NCBI GenBank assembly: GCA_964599275.1
Contig: CAZRFK010000023.1
Location: 1 to 24,970 of the forward strand
DNA: 24,970 nucleotides
Direction: 5' to 3'
Origin: PUMD01 sp964599275
GTDB taxonomy: Bacteria > Bacillota > Sulfobacillia > SLMV01
The notes under the pieces are model-generated. The model was not told the DNA's origin and searched no databases. It saw nothing but the letters and a program-made list of their open reading frames with translations. Positions 15,617 to 23,602 of the stretch are shown one piece after another. Within the stretch, counting starts at the first letter, position 1. Each line of letters opens with the position of its first letter. The position numbers and the translations under genes were made by a program.

Positions 15617-15700
15617 GCCCCCACTTATTTTCTCCTGTGATGAGATGCTGCCACACAGAATATATTTCAAATATTGAAAGATATGGTGCAGAAAGGGGGC
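15617..15700 (+). ncRNA. Long imperfect stem-loop after miaA (possible structured RNA)
   Basis: Three nested pairings can stack: GCCCCC (15617-15622) with GGGGGC (15695-15700); CTGC-C-AC (15648-15654) with GTGCAG (15686-15691); and ATAT-A-TTTCAA (15660-15670) with TTGAAA-G-ATAT (15674-15684) around an ATA loop. A second hairpin follows, CACTGT/ACAGTG (15723-15759) enclosing GGGG-TAG-CCCC. There is no T-tract. It could be an mRNA-processing element or a leader for the small zinc-ribbon gene; no known riboswitch consensus was recognised. Confidence 0.35.
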
Positions 15701-15801
15701 GGATTGGAAACTGTCGCTCATACACTGTAGGGGTAGCCCCATGAAGAAACTGAACAGTGGAGGTTTGGCTAAAACTTGTTAGGGAGGATAAAATCTAATT
15801 T

Positions 15802-15984
15802 ATGGGTTTGCCCGCGGTTGCATTTGAATATCTGTGCTTGAGGTGCGGAATTCAGGGACTAAGTCTGCAGGAAATTAATTCAGATGAAGACGCCGAATGG
15901 GGTGAAAGCATTCTGGCAGAAGAGATTTTTGTCTGTCCTTCGTGTGGCAGTCTCACTGAAACTAAACTGAGTAAGTCTAAATAA
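15802..15984 (+). CDS. Small zinc-ribbon protein (60 aa), unknown function
   Basis: This short acidic protein has two CxxC pairs, CLRC at residues 12-15 and CPSC at 45-48, separated by 29 residues rich in Glu and Asp, which fits a single zinc ribbon. Function is unknown; such proteins may bind nucleic acid or protein partners. The ATG at 15802 is the only start possible because a stop lies 2 codons upstream, yet the nearest good ribosome site, GGGAGG (15782-15787), is 14 nt away, longer than usual. It lies between miaA and the terminator at 16024-16068, so it is the last gene of the repair/tRNA block. Confidence 0.65.
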   Translation: MGLPAVAFEYLCLRCGIQGLSLQEINSDEDAEWGESILAEEIFVCPSCGSLTETKLSKSK

Positions 15985-16023
15985 CCCCCATTGACAATAA
16001 TCTACAATCAGGTTTGCTAATTG

Positions 16024-16068
16024 CCCCTTTTGGCAGAGGTAAAGCCGGAAGGGGTACTTTAGTTTTTT
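16024..16068 (+). terminator. Intrinsic terminator ending the miaA/zinc-ribbon block
   Basis: CCCCTTTTGGC (16024-16034) pairs over 11 bp, two of them G-U, with GCCGGAAGGGG (16044-16054) around a 9-nt loop. The stem is followed by TACTTTAGTTTTTT (16055-16068). It is a good rho-independent terminator placed 40 nt after the small zinc-ribbon gene and well ahead of mraZ, so it separates the repair block from the dcw cluster. Confidence 0.85.
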
Positions 16069-16266
16069 ACCTGCCCTTCCAGGGACGCTAAAAACATAAC
16101 CTCTCACTGCGTGTTTATAACCGAATTTGGATAATTTCATGCTTGTCCAAAAAAATTTTCCCATCAGGCAGGAGTTGGACATGGAGTAAAGAATACAGAC
16201 AGTGGTGGGTAGTGGTGAGAAGTGGAGAACTGTAGCAGACTGGCGAGTAAAGGGGGGTGTGTCCCA
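16069..16266 (+). promoter_or_regulatory. Upstream region of the dcw cluster
   Basis: This stretch should hold the mraZ promoter, but I find no convincing sigma-A site: TTGGAC at 16175-16180 has no good -10 at normal spacing. It also contains an inverted repeat TTTGGA/TCCAAA (16126-16151) followed by an A-run, the CCCTTCC arm (16074-16080) that could compete with the terminator's right arm, and the three MraZ-type boxes. Confidence 0.5.
16201..16230 (+). promoter_or_regulatory. Three direct repeats of MraZ-box type
   Basis: Three consecutive 10-bp units, AGTGGTGGGT, AGTGGTGAGA and AGTGGAGAAC, share GTGG(T/A)G with exact 10-bp (one helical turn) phasing. They end 36 nt before the mraZ start. 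MraZ proteins are known to bind short G-rich direct repeats of this kind in front of their own operon, so this is the likely autoregulatory operator. Confidence 0.8.
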
Positions 16267-16704
16267 GTGTTTATGGGGGAATTTGAGCGCAGTGTTGATC
16301 AGAAGGGCCGGATAATTATTCCTGCCCAGCTTCGTGATACACTTGGAGATTCCTTTGTAATGACTAAGGGGTTAGACAAGTGCTTGTTTGTATATCCCCA
16401 TGAAGAGTGGGAGACACTAACAGAAAAACTACAGGAATTGCCCTTCACTCGTTCGGATGCTCGATCGTTTGTCCGTTTCTTCTTTTCAGGAGCAGCAGAT
16501 TGTTCTTCTGATTCACAGGGCCGCACCCTAATACCCGCGAATCTCCGTTCTTATGCTGATTTGGATCGAGAAGCAGTAGTTATTGGTGTGGGCAGCAGAA
16601 TTGAAATCTGGAGCAGCTCTGAGTGGGATGACTTCCAGCAGGATGCCGAGCAGAGTTATGAGGAGGTTGCCGAGAAGCTCACTGATCTGGGCTCTATACT
16701 ATGA
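16267..16704 (+). CDS. mraZ: Transcriptional regulator MraZ
   Basis: This 145-aa protein is made of two tandem AbrB-like SpoVT/MraZ half-domains: FERSVDQKGRIIIPAQLRD near the N-terminus and DSQGRTLIPANLRSYA in the second half, each with the family's D-x-x-GR-x-x-(I/P)P signature, plus GLDKCLFVYP and RFFFSGA. MraZ is a DNA-binding ring that regulates the dcw operon. I choose the GTG at 16267, which gives the family N-terminus MFMGEF and has GGGGGG 9-10 nt upstream; the ATG at 16273 is farther from it. It is the first gene of the dcw cluster and overlaps rsmH by 4 nt (ATGA). Confidence 0.95.
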   Translation: MFMGEFERSVDQKGRIIIPAQLRDTLGDSFVMTKGLDKCLFVYPHEEWETLTEKLQELPFTRSDARSFVRFFFSGAADCSSDSQGRTLIPANLRSYADLDREAVVIGVGSRIEIWSSSEWDDFQQDAEQSYEEVAEKLTDLGSIL

Positions 16705-17672
16705 TGGAAAAGCAATTTCATGTACCAATAATGAAAAACGAAGTGATAAATTTGCTTGCCCCCGAGCGGGGTGGAGTATATGTTGATGGAACCGTTGGTG
16801 GGGCAGGACACGGTCGGCCAATTGCACAGCAATTGAGTAAAAATGATCTGCTTGTTGGAGTGGACTTAGATCCAGAAGCCCTGAGAGTAAGTGAAAAAGA
16901 ATTGTCAAATGTTGAACCAAGGATTAAACTTGTGCAGGGCGACTTCAAAAATTTACCCCGGATTTTAAGCTGCGAAGGAGTGGACGAGCTAGATGGGTGT
17001 CTTCTAGATCTCGGTGTGAGTTCCTACCAGCTGGATACACCGGAGAGAGGCTTCAGTTACAGATATCCTGAGGCGCCGCTGGACATGCGTATGAATCCAG
17101 ATAATCCTCTGACAGCTGCCGATATTGTTAACAGCTGGTCCAAACGTGATATCGCTACAGTCTTACGCAAATATGGCGAGGAACGTTGGGCAAGTAGAAT
17201 AGCCAGTTTCATTAAAAGACGCCGAAATAAAAAAACAATCCAAACCTGTGGAGAACTGGTAGAAGTGATAAAGAGTGCTATTCCAGCAGCGGCCCGCAGA
17301 CGGGGAGGTCATCCAGCCCGTCGTACTTTTCAGGCCCTGCGAATAGCTGTCAACGATGAACTGCAAGGGTTTGAAAAAGCCCTTGAATCTATAATACATG
17401 AGTTGAATCCAGGTGGGCGAATGGTGGTCATCAGTTTTCATTCTCTTGAGGACCGTCGTGTAAAGAAGGTGTTTCGACGACTGTCCCAGATTTGCCATTG
17501 TCCGCCAGATTTTCCGGTGTGCCGCTGTGATGGTGCAACGGTTGAAAAACTCAATGGTGGACTGATGCGACCAACTGAAAAAGAAATTGAGCAAAATCGT
17601 CGTGCATCTGCGGCCAAATTACGGGCAATAAGGCGATTAGAATGCAAAGAAGAAAGCAATGATACAGTTTAG
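16701..17672 (+). CDS. rsmH: 16S rRNA m4C1402 methyltransferase RsmH (MraW)
   Basis: RsmH N4-methylates C1402 of 16S rRNA in the ribosomal P site using SAM. Visible motifs are HVPIM near the start, the SAM loop VDGTVGGAGHG, GVDLDPEAL, DLGVSSYQLDTPERGFSYR with PLDMRM, the ARRTFQALRIAVNDEL helix and the ISFHSLEDRRVK active-site region. The Cys-rich CHCPPDFPVCRC stretch near the C-terminus is common in the family. At 323 aa the length is normal. It starts with ATGATG overlapping the mraZ stop and has no strong ribosome site of its own, so translation is probably coupled to mraZ. Confidence 0.97.
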   Translation: MMEKQFHVPIMKNEVINLLAPERGGVYVDGTVGGAGHGRPIAQQLSKNDLLVGVDLDPEALRVSEKELSNVEPRIKLVQGDFKNLPRILSCEGVDELDGCLLDLGVSSYQLDTPERGFSYRYPEAPLDMRMNPDNPLTAADIVNSWSKRDIATVLRKYGEERWASRIASFIKRRRNKKTIQTCGELVEVIKSAIPAAARRRGGHPARRTFQALRIAVNDELQGFEKALESIIHELNPGGRMVVISFHSLEDRRVKKVFRRLSQICHCPPDFPVCRCDGATVEKLNGGLMRPTEKEIEQNRRASAAKLRAIRRLECKEESNDTV

Positions 17673-17713
17673 ATTGGGACTAGGGGTTCTATTGCCACAG
17701 GAGGGCGAGTAAA

Positions 17714-18364
17714 ATGGCAGTGACAGCAAGAGACTTGGCAAAACCACCGAAAACACCGCGGTCGGACGAGGGGAAAGAGGAGTCCACCCGGCAGAATAAT
17801 CACAGTCGGCGAATGAGATCTCGCCGCTCATCTGCTCCCGGAAGGGACAAGCAGATTGCTAATGAACGTAGTGCAAATACATTAAGCGGAACCATGAAAA
17901 CTAGAGTATTGGTGGCGCTGGGTATTTTGCTTTTAATGATGCTGGCACTGGTAGTCAGTAGGGCCATAATTGTTACTAGGGTTTATGAACTCAGTCAGGC
18001 TCAAGATCAGCTGAGACAGGCCAGGGCGGAAATTGACCGTATGCGCTCTGAAATAGCAGCTATGGATTCCACCCGGAGAGTTTCGACCATAGCCACCAGT
18101 GAACTGGGCATGGTAGCCCCGGAGGATGAGCAACCATCTTCGGTTGAAAAAGAAGTTCAGGTGGCTTTTGAAGATTCACCACAGCAAGTAGTGGTTGGAA
18201 CGCAGGATGGAGATTCAGAATCTTCTAAAAATGAAGAACCAGAAGTGGTGGTTTTAAACCTTGATTCCACAGATCATCAGGGGGCGGTAGCGGGCCTGCA
18301 GGATTTAGGCTGGTGGTTATTGCGCTGGCTTCGAGGAGACACTCCAGCCAGGGCTGGACAGTGA
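17714..18364 (+). CDS. ftsL: FtsL-like divisome protein
   Basis: This 216-aa protein has a basic cytoplasmic N-terminus (about 1-62), one membrane span (about 64-88), then a heptad-rich coiled coil (YELSQAQDQLRQARAEIDRMRSEIAAM) ending in a STIATSELGMVAPED segment. This is the layout of FtsL/DivIC-type proteins, which join FtsB-like partners to activate FtsW-FtsI at the septum. It is unusually long: after the coiled coil comes an acidic, low-complexity stretch and a C-terminal WWLLRWLRG patch not typical of FtsL. Sequence conservation is low, so identity rests mainly on topology and on its place between rsmH and the PBP gene. GGAGGG is 8 nt before the ATG. Confidence 0.75.
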   Translation: MAVTARDLAKPPKTPRSDEGKEESTRQNNHSRRMRSRRSSAPGRDKQIANERSANTLSGTMKTRVLVALGILLLMMLALVVSRAIIVTRVYELSQAQDQLRQARAEIDRMRSEIAAMDSTRRVSTIATSELGMVAPEDEQPSSVEKEVQVAFEDSPQQVVVGTQDGDSESSKNEEPEVVVLNLDSTDHQGAVAGLQDLGWWLLRWLRGDTPARAGQ

Positions 18365-18407
18365 CAAAGAGCAATTCATTTAGCTGCAGAGAAGGAGGCT
18401 GAATTAC

Positions 18408-20531
18408 ATGCGTCAGCCAACCGTCAGCTTGCGCCGTCGCATTCTTTACGTGTTATCCATCTTTATAGTTCTGTTCGTACTTTTGACTTTCAGGTTGGGG
18501 TGGATTCAGCTGGTTCAGGGAGCTGAACTGACTGAGGAAGCCATGGAATCGCGAACCAGAGAGATTGAAATCCAGCCCAAACGAGGTCTTATTCTTGACC
18601 AGACCGGAAGAGACCTTGCCGTAAGTGTTGATGTGGATTCGTTGTTTGCAGTACCCACAGAAATTATGGATATAGAGGGTACTTCTGCAGCCTTATCTAA
18701 GATCTTGGAGATGGATAAGACTGATTTGGCAGATCAATTGTCCCGGTCTTCTTCTTTTGTATGGCTGAGTCGGAAACTGCCCCCCGAAAAGGCAGAAAAA
18801 GTGCGCGAACTGGATCTGTCGGGGCTTTATTTTACCAAAGAGTCGCAGCGTTTTTACCCCAAAGGTAGCTTGGCGTCTCATGTGATTGGTTTTTCGGGTA
18901 TTGACAGTCAAGGTTTAGAGGGAATTGAGCGTAGTTTTGATGATGTGCTTAGTGGGGAACCCGGGAAGATAGTGATGGAATTTGACGCCGAGGGACGAGA
19001 GATACCCAGGGCAGTATATCATCATGTTCCATCCATACAGGGCGACAGTATCTATTTATCAATAGATGAAGTTATTCAGTATATTGCAGAGCGGGAACTT
19101 GCACATGCGGTACAGGAGACTGGTTCCAAAGGCGGACATATTTTGATTATGGATCCACAGACTGGTGATGTGTTAGCTATGGCTGCGAGTCCTGACTATG
19201 AGCCCAATCAGTGGGCAGAATTTCCTCCGAATACCTGGCGCAATCCGATTATAAGTGACACGCAGCATCCTGGTTCAGTATTCAAACCTATTACTGCAGC
19301 AGCTGCCCTGGATACCGATAGCGTTTCACCGGCTACTTCCTTTTATGACCCGGGTTATGTGAAAGTTCCCGGAGCAACAATTCATAATTGGAACAGACAG
19401 GGGTTGGGGCAGACTGATTTCGCCACTGGATTCATGAAATCGGCCAATGTCATTTTCGTTCGGGTCGGCCAGCGGGTTGGTATGGACAGTTTTTATGACT
19501 ATCTGAACCGGTTCGGAATAAATTCTACTACTGGAATTCAACTACCGGGTGAGGCGAATGCTATATATCCGGATCAGGAAAATGCTCGTGAAGTTGATTT
19601 GGCTGTGATGTCCTTTGGGCAAACGCTCTCGGTTACTCCTATCCAGATGATTACTGCTCTTTCCGCCATCGTAAATGAGGGGTATTTATTACAACCGCGT
19701 CTGGTCACCGAAATAGAAGATGGAGAAACGGGAGAAACTCGTGAAGTAGAAGCCAATGTACTAAGACAGGTAATTTCACAGGATACCTCCGACACTGTCC
19801 GGGAGCTGATGGTTAGGACTGTTGACGAGGGTACCGGCAGTAGAGCTCAGATTCCGGGGTATGAAGTCGGGGGTAAGACGGGAACAGCCCAGAAAACCGT
19901 TGGAGGTGCGGTTTCCCGGGACAGACATATTGCCTCCTTTGCTGGTTTTGCACCCGCTGATGATCCTGCCCTGGTTTGTTACGTTAGTCTGGATGAGCCA
20001 CAGGGTCAGTATCATGGGGGGTTGGTTGCCGCTCCAGTATTTCGCCGGGTAGTTTCTGATGTTTTACGCCACCTGGGAATTGAACCTAAACATCCAGAAG
20101 AAATTACTGATCCTACAGAAGGACCGCCCACAGATATGGAAACCCCCCGCACTTTTGCAGTACCTGATGTAACAGGTGAATCAGTTGAGCAGGCGAGACA
20201 AATGTTAAAAGAGAGTGGATTTGAAGGCAATGCTGTGGGTGATGGAGAAGAAGTTCTTCAGCAGTTCCCAACAGCAGGAGTTGAATTACGTGCCGGTTCA
20301 ACAGTAATTTTGTATACAGAGAAGGATGAGGATCAACTGACGGGAGAGGACGTTGCGGTTCCAGATTTAACCGGCAAGTCTCTTCGCAGGGCTGCAGAAG
20401 AATTGAATCGTCACGGACTCCGGATTCAGGTGAGTGGTACAGGTGTAGTTATTGATCAGAAACCCCTCCCTGGTTCAGAAGTTGAACAGGGTGAAATCAT
20501 CCATCTGTATTTGGAAAAACCAGGCTCCTAG
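18408..20531 (+). CDS. Class B penicillin-binding protein with two PASTA domains (PbpB/SpoVD type)
   Basis: This 707-aa transpeptidase cross-links septal or spore peptidoglycan together with a SEDS polymerase. It has one N-terminal membrane span (about 12-33), a dimerisation/pedestal domain (PKRGLILDQTGRDLA), then the transpeptidase motifs SVFK (S290-K293), SAN (S345-N347) and KTGTA (K490). Two PASTA domains follow at about 582-643 (VPDVTGESVEQARQML) and 648-706 (VPDLTGKSLRRAAEEL). Vegetative PbpB and sporulation SpoVD both show this type of layout and cannot be told apart here; no symbol is given. GGAGG is 9 nt before the ATG. It lies 43 nt after the ftsL-like gene in the dcw operon. Confidence 0.93.
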   Translation: MRQPTVSLRRRILYVLSIFIVLFVLLTFRLGWIQLVQGAELTEEAMESRTREIEIQPKRGLILDQTGRDLAVSVDVDSLFAVPTEIMDIEGTSAALSKILEMDKTDLADQLSRSSSFVWLSRKLPPEKAEKVRELDLSGLYFTKESQRFYPKGSLASHVIGFSGIDSQGLEGIERSFDDVLSGEPGKIVMEFDAEGREIPRAVYHHVPSIQGDSIYLSIDEVIQYIAERELAHAVQETGSKGGHILIMDPQTGDVLAMAASPDYEPNQWAEFPPNTWRNPIISDTQHPGSVFKPITAAAALDTDSVSPATSFYDPGYVKVPGATIHNWNRQGLGQTDFATGFMKSANVIFVRVGQRVGMDSFYDYLNRFGINSTTGIQLPGEANAIYPDQENAREVDLAVMSFGQTLSVTPIQMITALSAIVNEGYLLQPRLVTEIEDGETGETREVEANVLRQVISQDTSDTVRELMVRTVDEGTGSRAQIPGYEVGGKTGTAQKTVGGAVSRDRHIASFAGFAPADDPALVCYVSLDEPQGQYHGGLVAAPVFRRVVSDVLRHLGIEPKHPEEITDPTEGPPTDMETPRTFAVPDVTGESVEQARQMLKESGFEGNAVGDGEEVLQQFPTAGVELRAGSTVILYTEKDEDQLTGEDVAVPDLTGKSLRRAAEELNRHGLRIQVSGTGVVIDQKPLPGSEVEQGEIIHLYLEKPGS

Positions 20532-20598
20532 CTAGAAAATCGCGTGTTCAGCACAAGAAAGGAGGTAGCGGCTAACATTTTCTTGCCGCGCCTATGGA

Positions 20599-22113
20599 GT
20601 GAAATTAATTTGTCTGAAAAATGAATTAATGAAAAGAGAAGGCCTGTATGTCAGCCAAGTCGGTAGAACCGAAAACATTGAAATATCAGATATACAATAT
20701 CATTCACAGCAGGTACAATCTGGCGACGTTTTTGTCTGCATCCGCGGCGAGAATACCGATGGTCATTTTTATGCCGCTGATGCGGTGGACGCTGGAGCCT
20801 CAGCATTGATTGTTGAGGAAGTTGTTGAGGTGGATGATGAGGTACCTCAGATTGTAGTACAAAATAGTCTTGAGGCTATGGGCATTGCATCAGACGTGTT
20901 GTTTGGTCACCCTACTGGTGAATTACTTCTTTTTGGAGTCACTGGTACCAGTGGAAAAACTACCACTTCTTCTTTGATTCGGCATATTCTTGAGTACAGC
21001 GGCGTATCAACTGGGTTAGTGGGGACTGTTGAAGACGTGATAGGAGGTCGCAGGTTTGATTCAGATCTAACGACTCCGCAGTCCTCTGATTTACAGCGAT
21101 TCTTCCGTCAAATGATCGACTCTGGAGATGAATCTGCAGTAATGGAGGTATCTTCCCACGCACTGGAATTGCACCGAGTCGAGCGAAGCGCCTTCAACAT
21201 TGGAGTTTTTACCAACCTTGCTCCGGAGCATCTGGATTTTCATCAGAGCATGGAAGACTACCTGGCCGCAAAAACAAAACTATTTACCATGTTGACCTCC
21301 GAGGGTGCCGAAACTGAAGCCACTGCCGTTCTGAATGCGGATGATCCAAAATCCACTGTAATTGCCAACAAGACCAACAGCAGTATAATCTATTACGGAA
21401 TTAATGATGGGGATATCCGGGCTTCAGAATTGGACCTGCAGCCAGACCACTCCCGTTTCTTATTACATATGCCGGATGAAACTATTGAGGTAGATATGTC
21501 ACTGCCAGGACGTTTCAACGTGTATAATGCGACAGCCGCTGCCGCTGCCGTTTGGGCAGCTGGACTAAAGCCTGAGAAGATTTCCGCCTCACTGGGGACT
21601 GCTGAACCCATTGCCGGTCGTTTTGAAGTGGTATCACGTCCTGATGACGATGTGATTGTGGTTGTTGACTTTGCTCACACCCCGGATGAACTGGAAAATC
21701 TGCTGGAAACAGTCACCGATATTGCCGATCATCGAGTCATCGTTGCGTTCGGCTGTGGGGGAAATCGGGACACCAGTAAAAGGCCAGTTATGGGAGAAAT
21801 TGCTGAACGTCTAGCCGATTTTGTGATGGTTACATCTGATAACCCGCGGAGTGAGGATCCACAGTCCATAATCGATGACGTTATCGAGGGGATGAACGAT
21901 CCGCAAACCTGCGAGGCATGTGCGGACCGCTCAGAAGCCGTCGGAAGATGCATCGAGGTGGCCGAGCCGGGTGACGTCGTAGTCTTGGCTGGCAAGGGAC
22001 ATGAAACCTACCAGGTATTTGCAAATGAAAAGAAAGTGCACTACGATGACCGTCAGCAAGCCCGGTTCTTTCTGCGGGAGCGGCGAAGACGTCGTGGAAG
22101 GATGAGAAGATGA
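20599..22113 (+). CDS. murE: UDP-MurNAc-L-Ala-D-Glu ligase MurE (meso-DAP type)
   Basis: MurE adds the third residue to the UDP-MurNAc-dipeptide in the cytosol. The ATP-binding loop is GTSGKT (116-121), followed by TTPQSSDLQR, MEVSSHAL, NLAPEHLDFH and the AAKTKLF lysine region. The specificity motif is DNPRSEDP starting at residue 414, the form linked to meso-diaminopimelate; lysine-adding enzymes usually have D-D/N-P-N/A. The 504-aa length is normal, and the C-terminus is a short Arg-rich tail. The only upstream start in frame is GTG 20599, with weak GGAG beside it; a much stronger AAGGAGGT (20559-20566) lies 32 nt away, too far to serve it. An ATG at codon 11 is possible. It overlaps murF by 4 nt (ATGA). 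Confidence 0.96.
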   Translation: MKLICLKNELMKREGLYVSQVGRTENIEISDIQYHSQQVQSGDVFVCIRGENTDGHFYAADAVDAGASALIVEEVVEVDDEVPQIVVQNSLEAMGIASDVLFGHPTGELLLFGVTGTSGKTTTSSLIRHILEYSGVSTGLVGTVEDVIGGRRFDSDLTTPQSSDLQRFFRQMIDSGDESAVMEVSSHALELHRVERSAFNIGVFTNLAPEHLDFHQSMEDYLAAKTKLFTMLTSEGAETEATAVLNADDPKSTVIANKTNSSIIYYGINDGDIRASELDLQPDHSRFLLHMPDETIEVDMSLPGRFNVYNATAAAAAVWAAGLKPEKISASLGTAEPIAGRFEVVSRPDDDVIVVVDFAHTPDELENLLETVTDIADHRVIVAFGCGGNRDTSKRPVMGEIAERLADFVMVTSDNPRSEDPQSIIDDVIEGMNDPQTCEACADRSEAVGRCIEVAEPGDVVVLAGKGHETYQVFANEKKVHYDDRQQARFFLRERRRRRGRMRR

Positions 22114-23600
22114 GTCTTTCAGGAATGCTGTTTTCCACCGTGGAATTGGCGCAGGAGCTGGATACAGAACTTTTTCCTGCCGGTCTGGATGTACCAGTCC
22201 GGGGGGTTGTCTGCGACAGTCGTGAAGTCACAGATGGTGATATGTTTGTGGCCCTCAAGGGAGAACGTACTGACGGACATCGTTATGTAAAGAGTGCCTT
22301 TTCCGGTGGGGCATCAGCAGCTCTGGTAAATTCATCATGGGCACAACAGTTTGATTCAAGCACACTGCCAGAAGGTAAGGTGTTAGTGGTGGTTGATGAA
22401 TCTCCTGTTTTGGCGTTGGGCAAAGCGGCTCAATGGTATTCCAAGCAATTTTCCATTCCTACCGTTGCAATAACTGGCAGTCTGGGAAAGACCACGACGA
22501 AAGATTTTACAGCTTCTATTATGGGCAGTGAGCATTCAGTGTTGAAAAGTCGTGGCAATTATAATACTGAGATAGGCATACCGCTTACCCTATTCCGCAT
22601 GCGAGACCATCACAGTACCGCTGTTTTGGAAGTGGCCATGCGTAAACCCGGTGATCTTTCGTATCTGGCAAAATTGACTAGACCACAGGTAGGAGTACTG
22701 ACTAATATAGCAGAATCACACATGGAGTTTTTTGGCTCGCTACAGGAGATAGCAGCAGGCAAGGCGGAATTATTCGAATTTTTATCTGATGACGAATGGG
22801 CCGTAATTAACGGCCAGGACAGGTGGGGGCGGTGGATAGCTCAGCAGACCACAGCTCAGAAGATGTTTTATCACTGTGCTGATGGTAACTCTGGCCTGGA
22901 ATGCTGTGCTGATCACTTTCCTCAAGTGACAGCCAGAAATATAACATTGGATAAAATGGCTCGAGCAAGCTTCACATTGCAGATGAAAAACAGAGGTGAA
23001 TTTGCTGTCACACTACCAGTTGCGGGCGAACATCACGTTATGAACGCACTGGCTGCTGTCTGTGTGGGAATGATCTACGACATCGAACCTGATGATATTG
23101 CTCTTGGACTGAATGAGGCAAATCTTACTGGCATGAGAAGTGAATGGATGGAGTGTAAAGATGGTCTGTTGATTTTAAACGATGCATACAACAGCAGTCC
23201 CACCTCATGCAAGGCTGCTCTTCGAGCACTTATGAAAAGTCAGGTTTGTGGACGCAGGATAGCTGTTCTGGGAGATATGCTGGAACTGGGCCCTATAGAG
23301 GAATCAGGACATCATGAGGTGGGCCGATATGTGGCGGAGGTAGACCCTGATTTTCTGGTCACTGTTGGAAGTTTGGCGGAGCAAATTTCACATAGTGCTG
23401 AAAAGAGCGGTTTCGATCAGGCGAAAACCGAACATTTCGAGGAAGTTGATGAACTTATGGCCCAGCTGCCCCGGATTGTACGCTCATCGGATTCAGTCCT
23501 GGTGAAGGCTTCCAGGGGACGCAGACTTGAACGATGTGTACAGCTTCTGGGAGAACTGTTTGGGGGATACACAACAGAAGGTGAGGAGAACACCATTTAA
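22110..23600 (+). CDS. murF: UDP-MurNAc-tripeptide:D-Ala-D-Ala ligase MurF
   Basis: MurF attaches D-Ala-D-Ala to the UDP-MurNAc tripeptide, completing the cytosolic precursor. The N-terminal domain has VCDSREVTDGDMFVALKGERTDGH, then the ATP loop ITGSLGKTTTKD (121-132), GNYNTEIGIPLTLF, NIAESHMEFF, LPVAGEHHVMNALAA and NDAYNSSPTSCKAAL with GDMLELG. At 496 aa it is slightly longer than average (about 450-480). GGAAGG lies ahead of the ATG, which overlaps the murE stop. The next gene, mraY, starts 2 nt after its stop, so murE-murF-mraY-ftsW is one tightly packed set. Confidence 0.96.
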   Translation: MSLSGMLFSTVELAQELDTELFPAGLDVPVRGVVCDSREVTDGDMFVALKGERTDGHRYVKSAFSGGASAALVNSSWAQQFDSSTLPEGKVLVVVDESPVLALGKAAQWYSKQFSIPTVAITGSLGKTTTKDFTASIMGSEHSVLKSRGNYNTEIGIPLTLFRMRDHHSTAVLEVAMRKPGDLSYLAKLTRPQVGVLTNIAESHMEFFGSLQEIAAGKAELFEFLSDDEWAVINGQDRWGRWIAQQTTAQKMFYHCADGNSGLECCADHFPQVTARNITLDKMARASFTLQMKNRGEFAVTLPVAGEHHVMNALAAVCVGMIYDIEPDDIALGLNEANLTGMRSEWMECKDGLLILNDAYNSSPTSCKAALRALMKSQVCGRRIAVLGDMLELGPIEESGHHEVGRYVAEVDPDFLVTVGSLAEQISHSAEKSGFDQAKTEHFEEVDELMAQLPRIVRSSDSVLVKASRGRRLERCVQLLGELFGGYTTEGEENTI

Positions 23601-23602
23601 TT

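Noticed and set aside
15741..15782. Tiny frame of 13 codons (MKKLNSGGLAKTC) ahead of the zinc-ribbon gene
   Set aside because: It has no proper ribosome site (only GGGG in a hairpin), it lies in a structured stretch, and it resembles nothing I know; kept only as a remote leader-peptide possibility.
15991..16021. Perfect TTGACA as a promoter for the dcw cluster
   Set aside because: The best -10 (GCTAAT at 16016-16021) has a 19-nt spacer, and a transcript from it would start in the left arm of the strong terminator; probably chance.
16222..16266. Longer N-terminus for MraZ
   Set aside because: It would translate the last MraZ box and is not conserved; GTG 16267 restores the family start MFMGEF next to a G-rich ribosome site.
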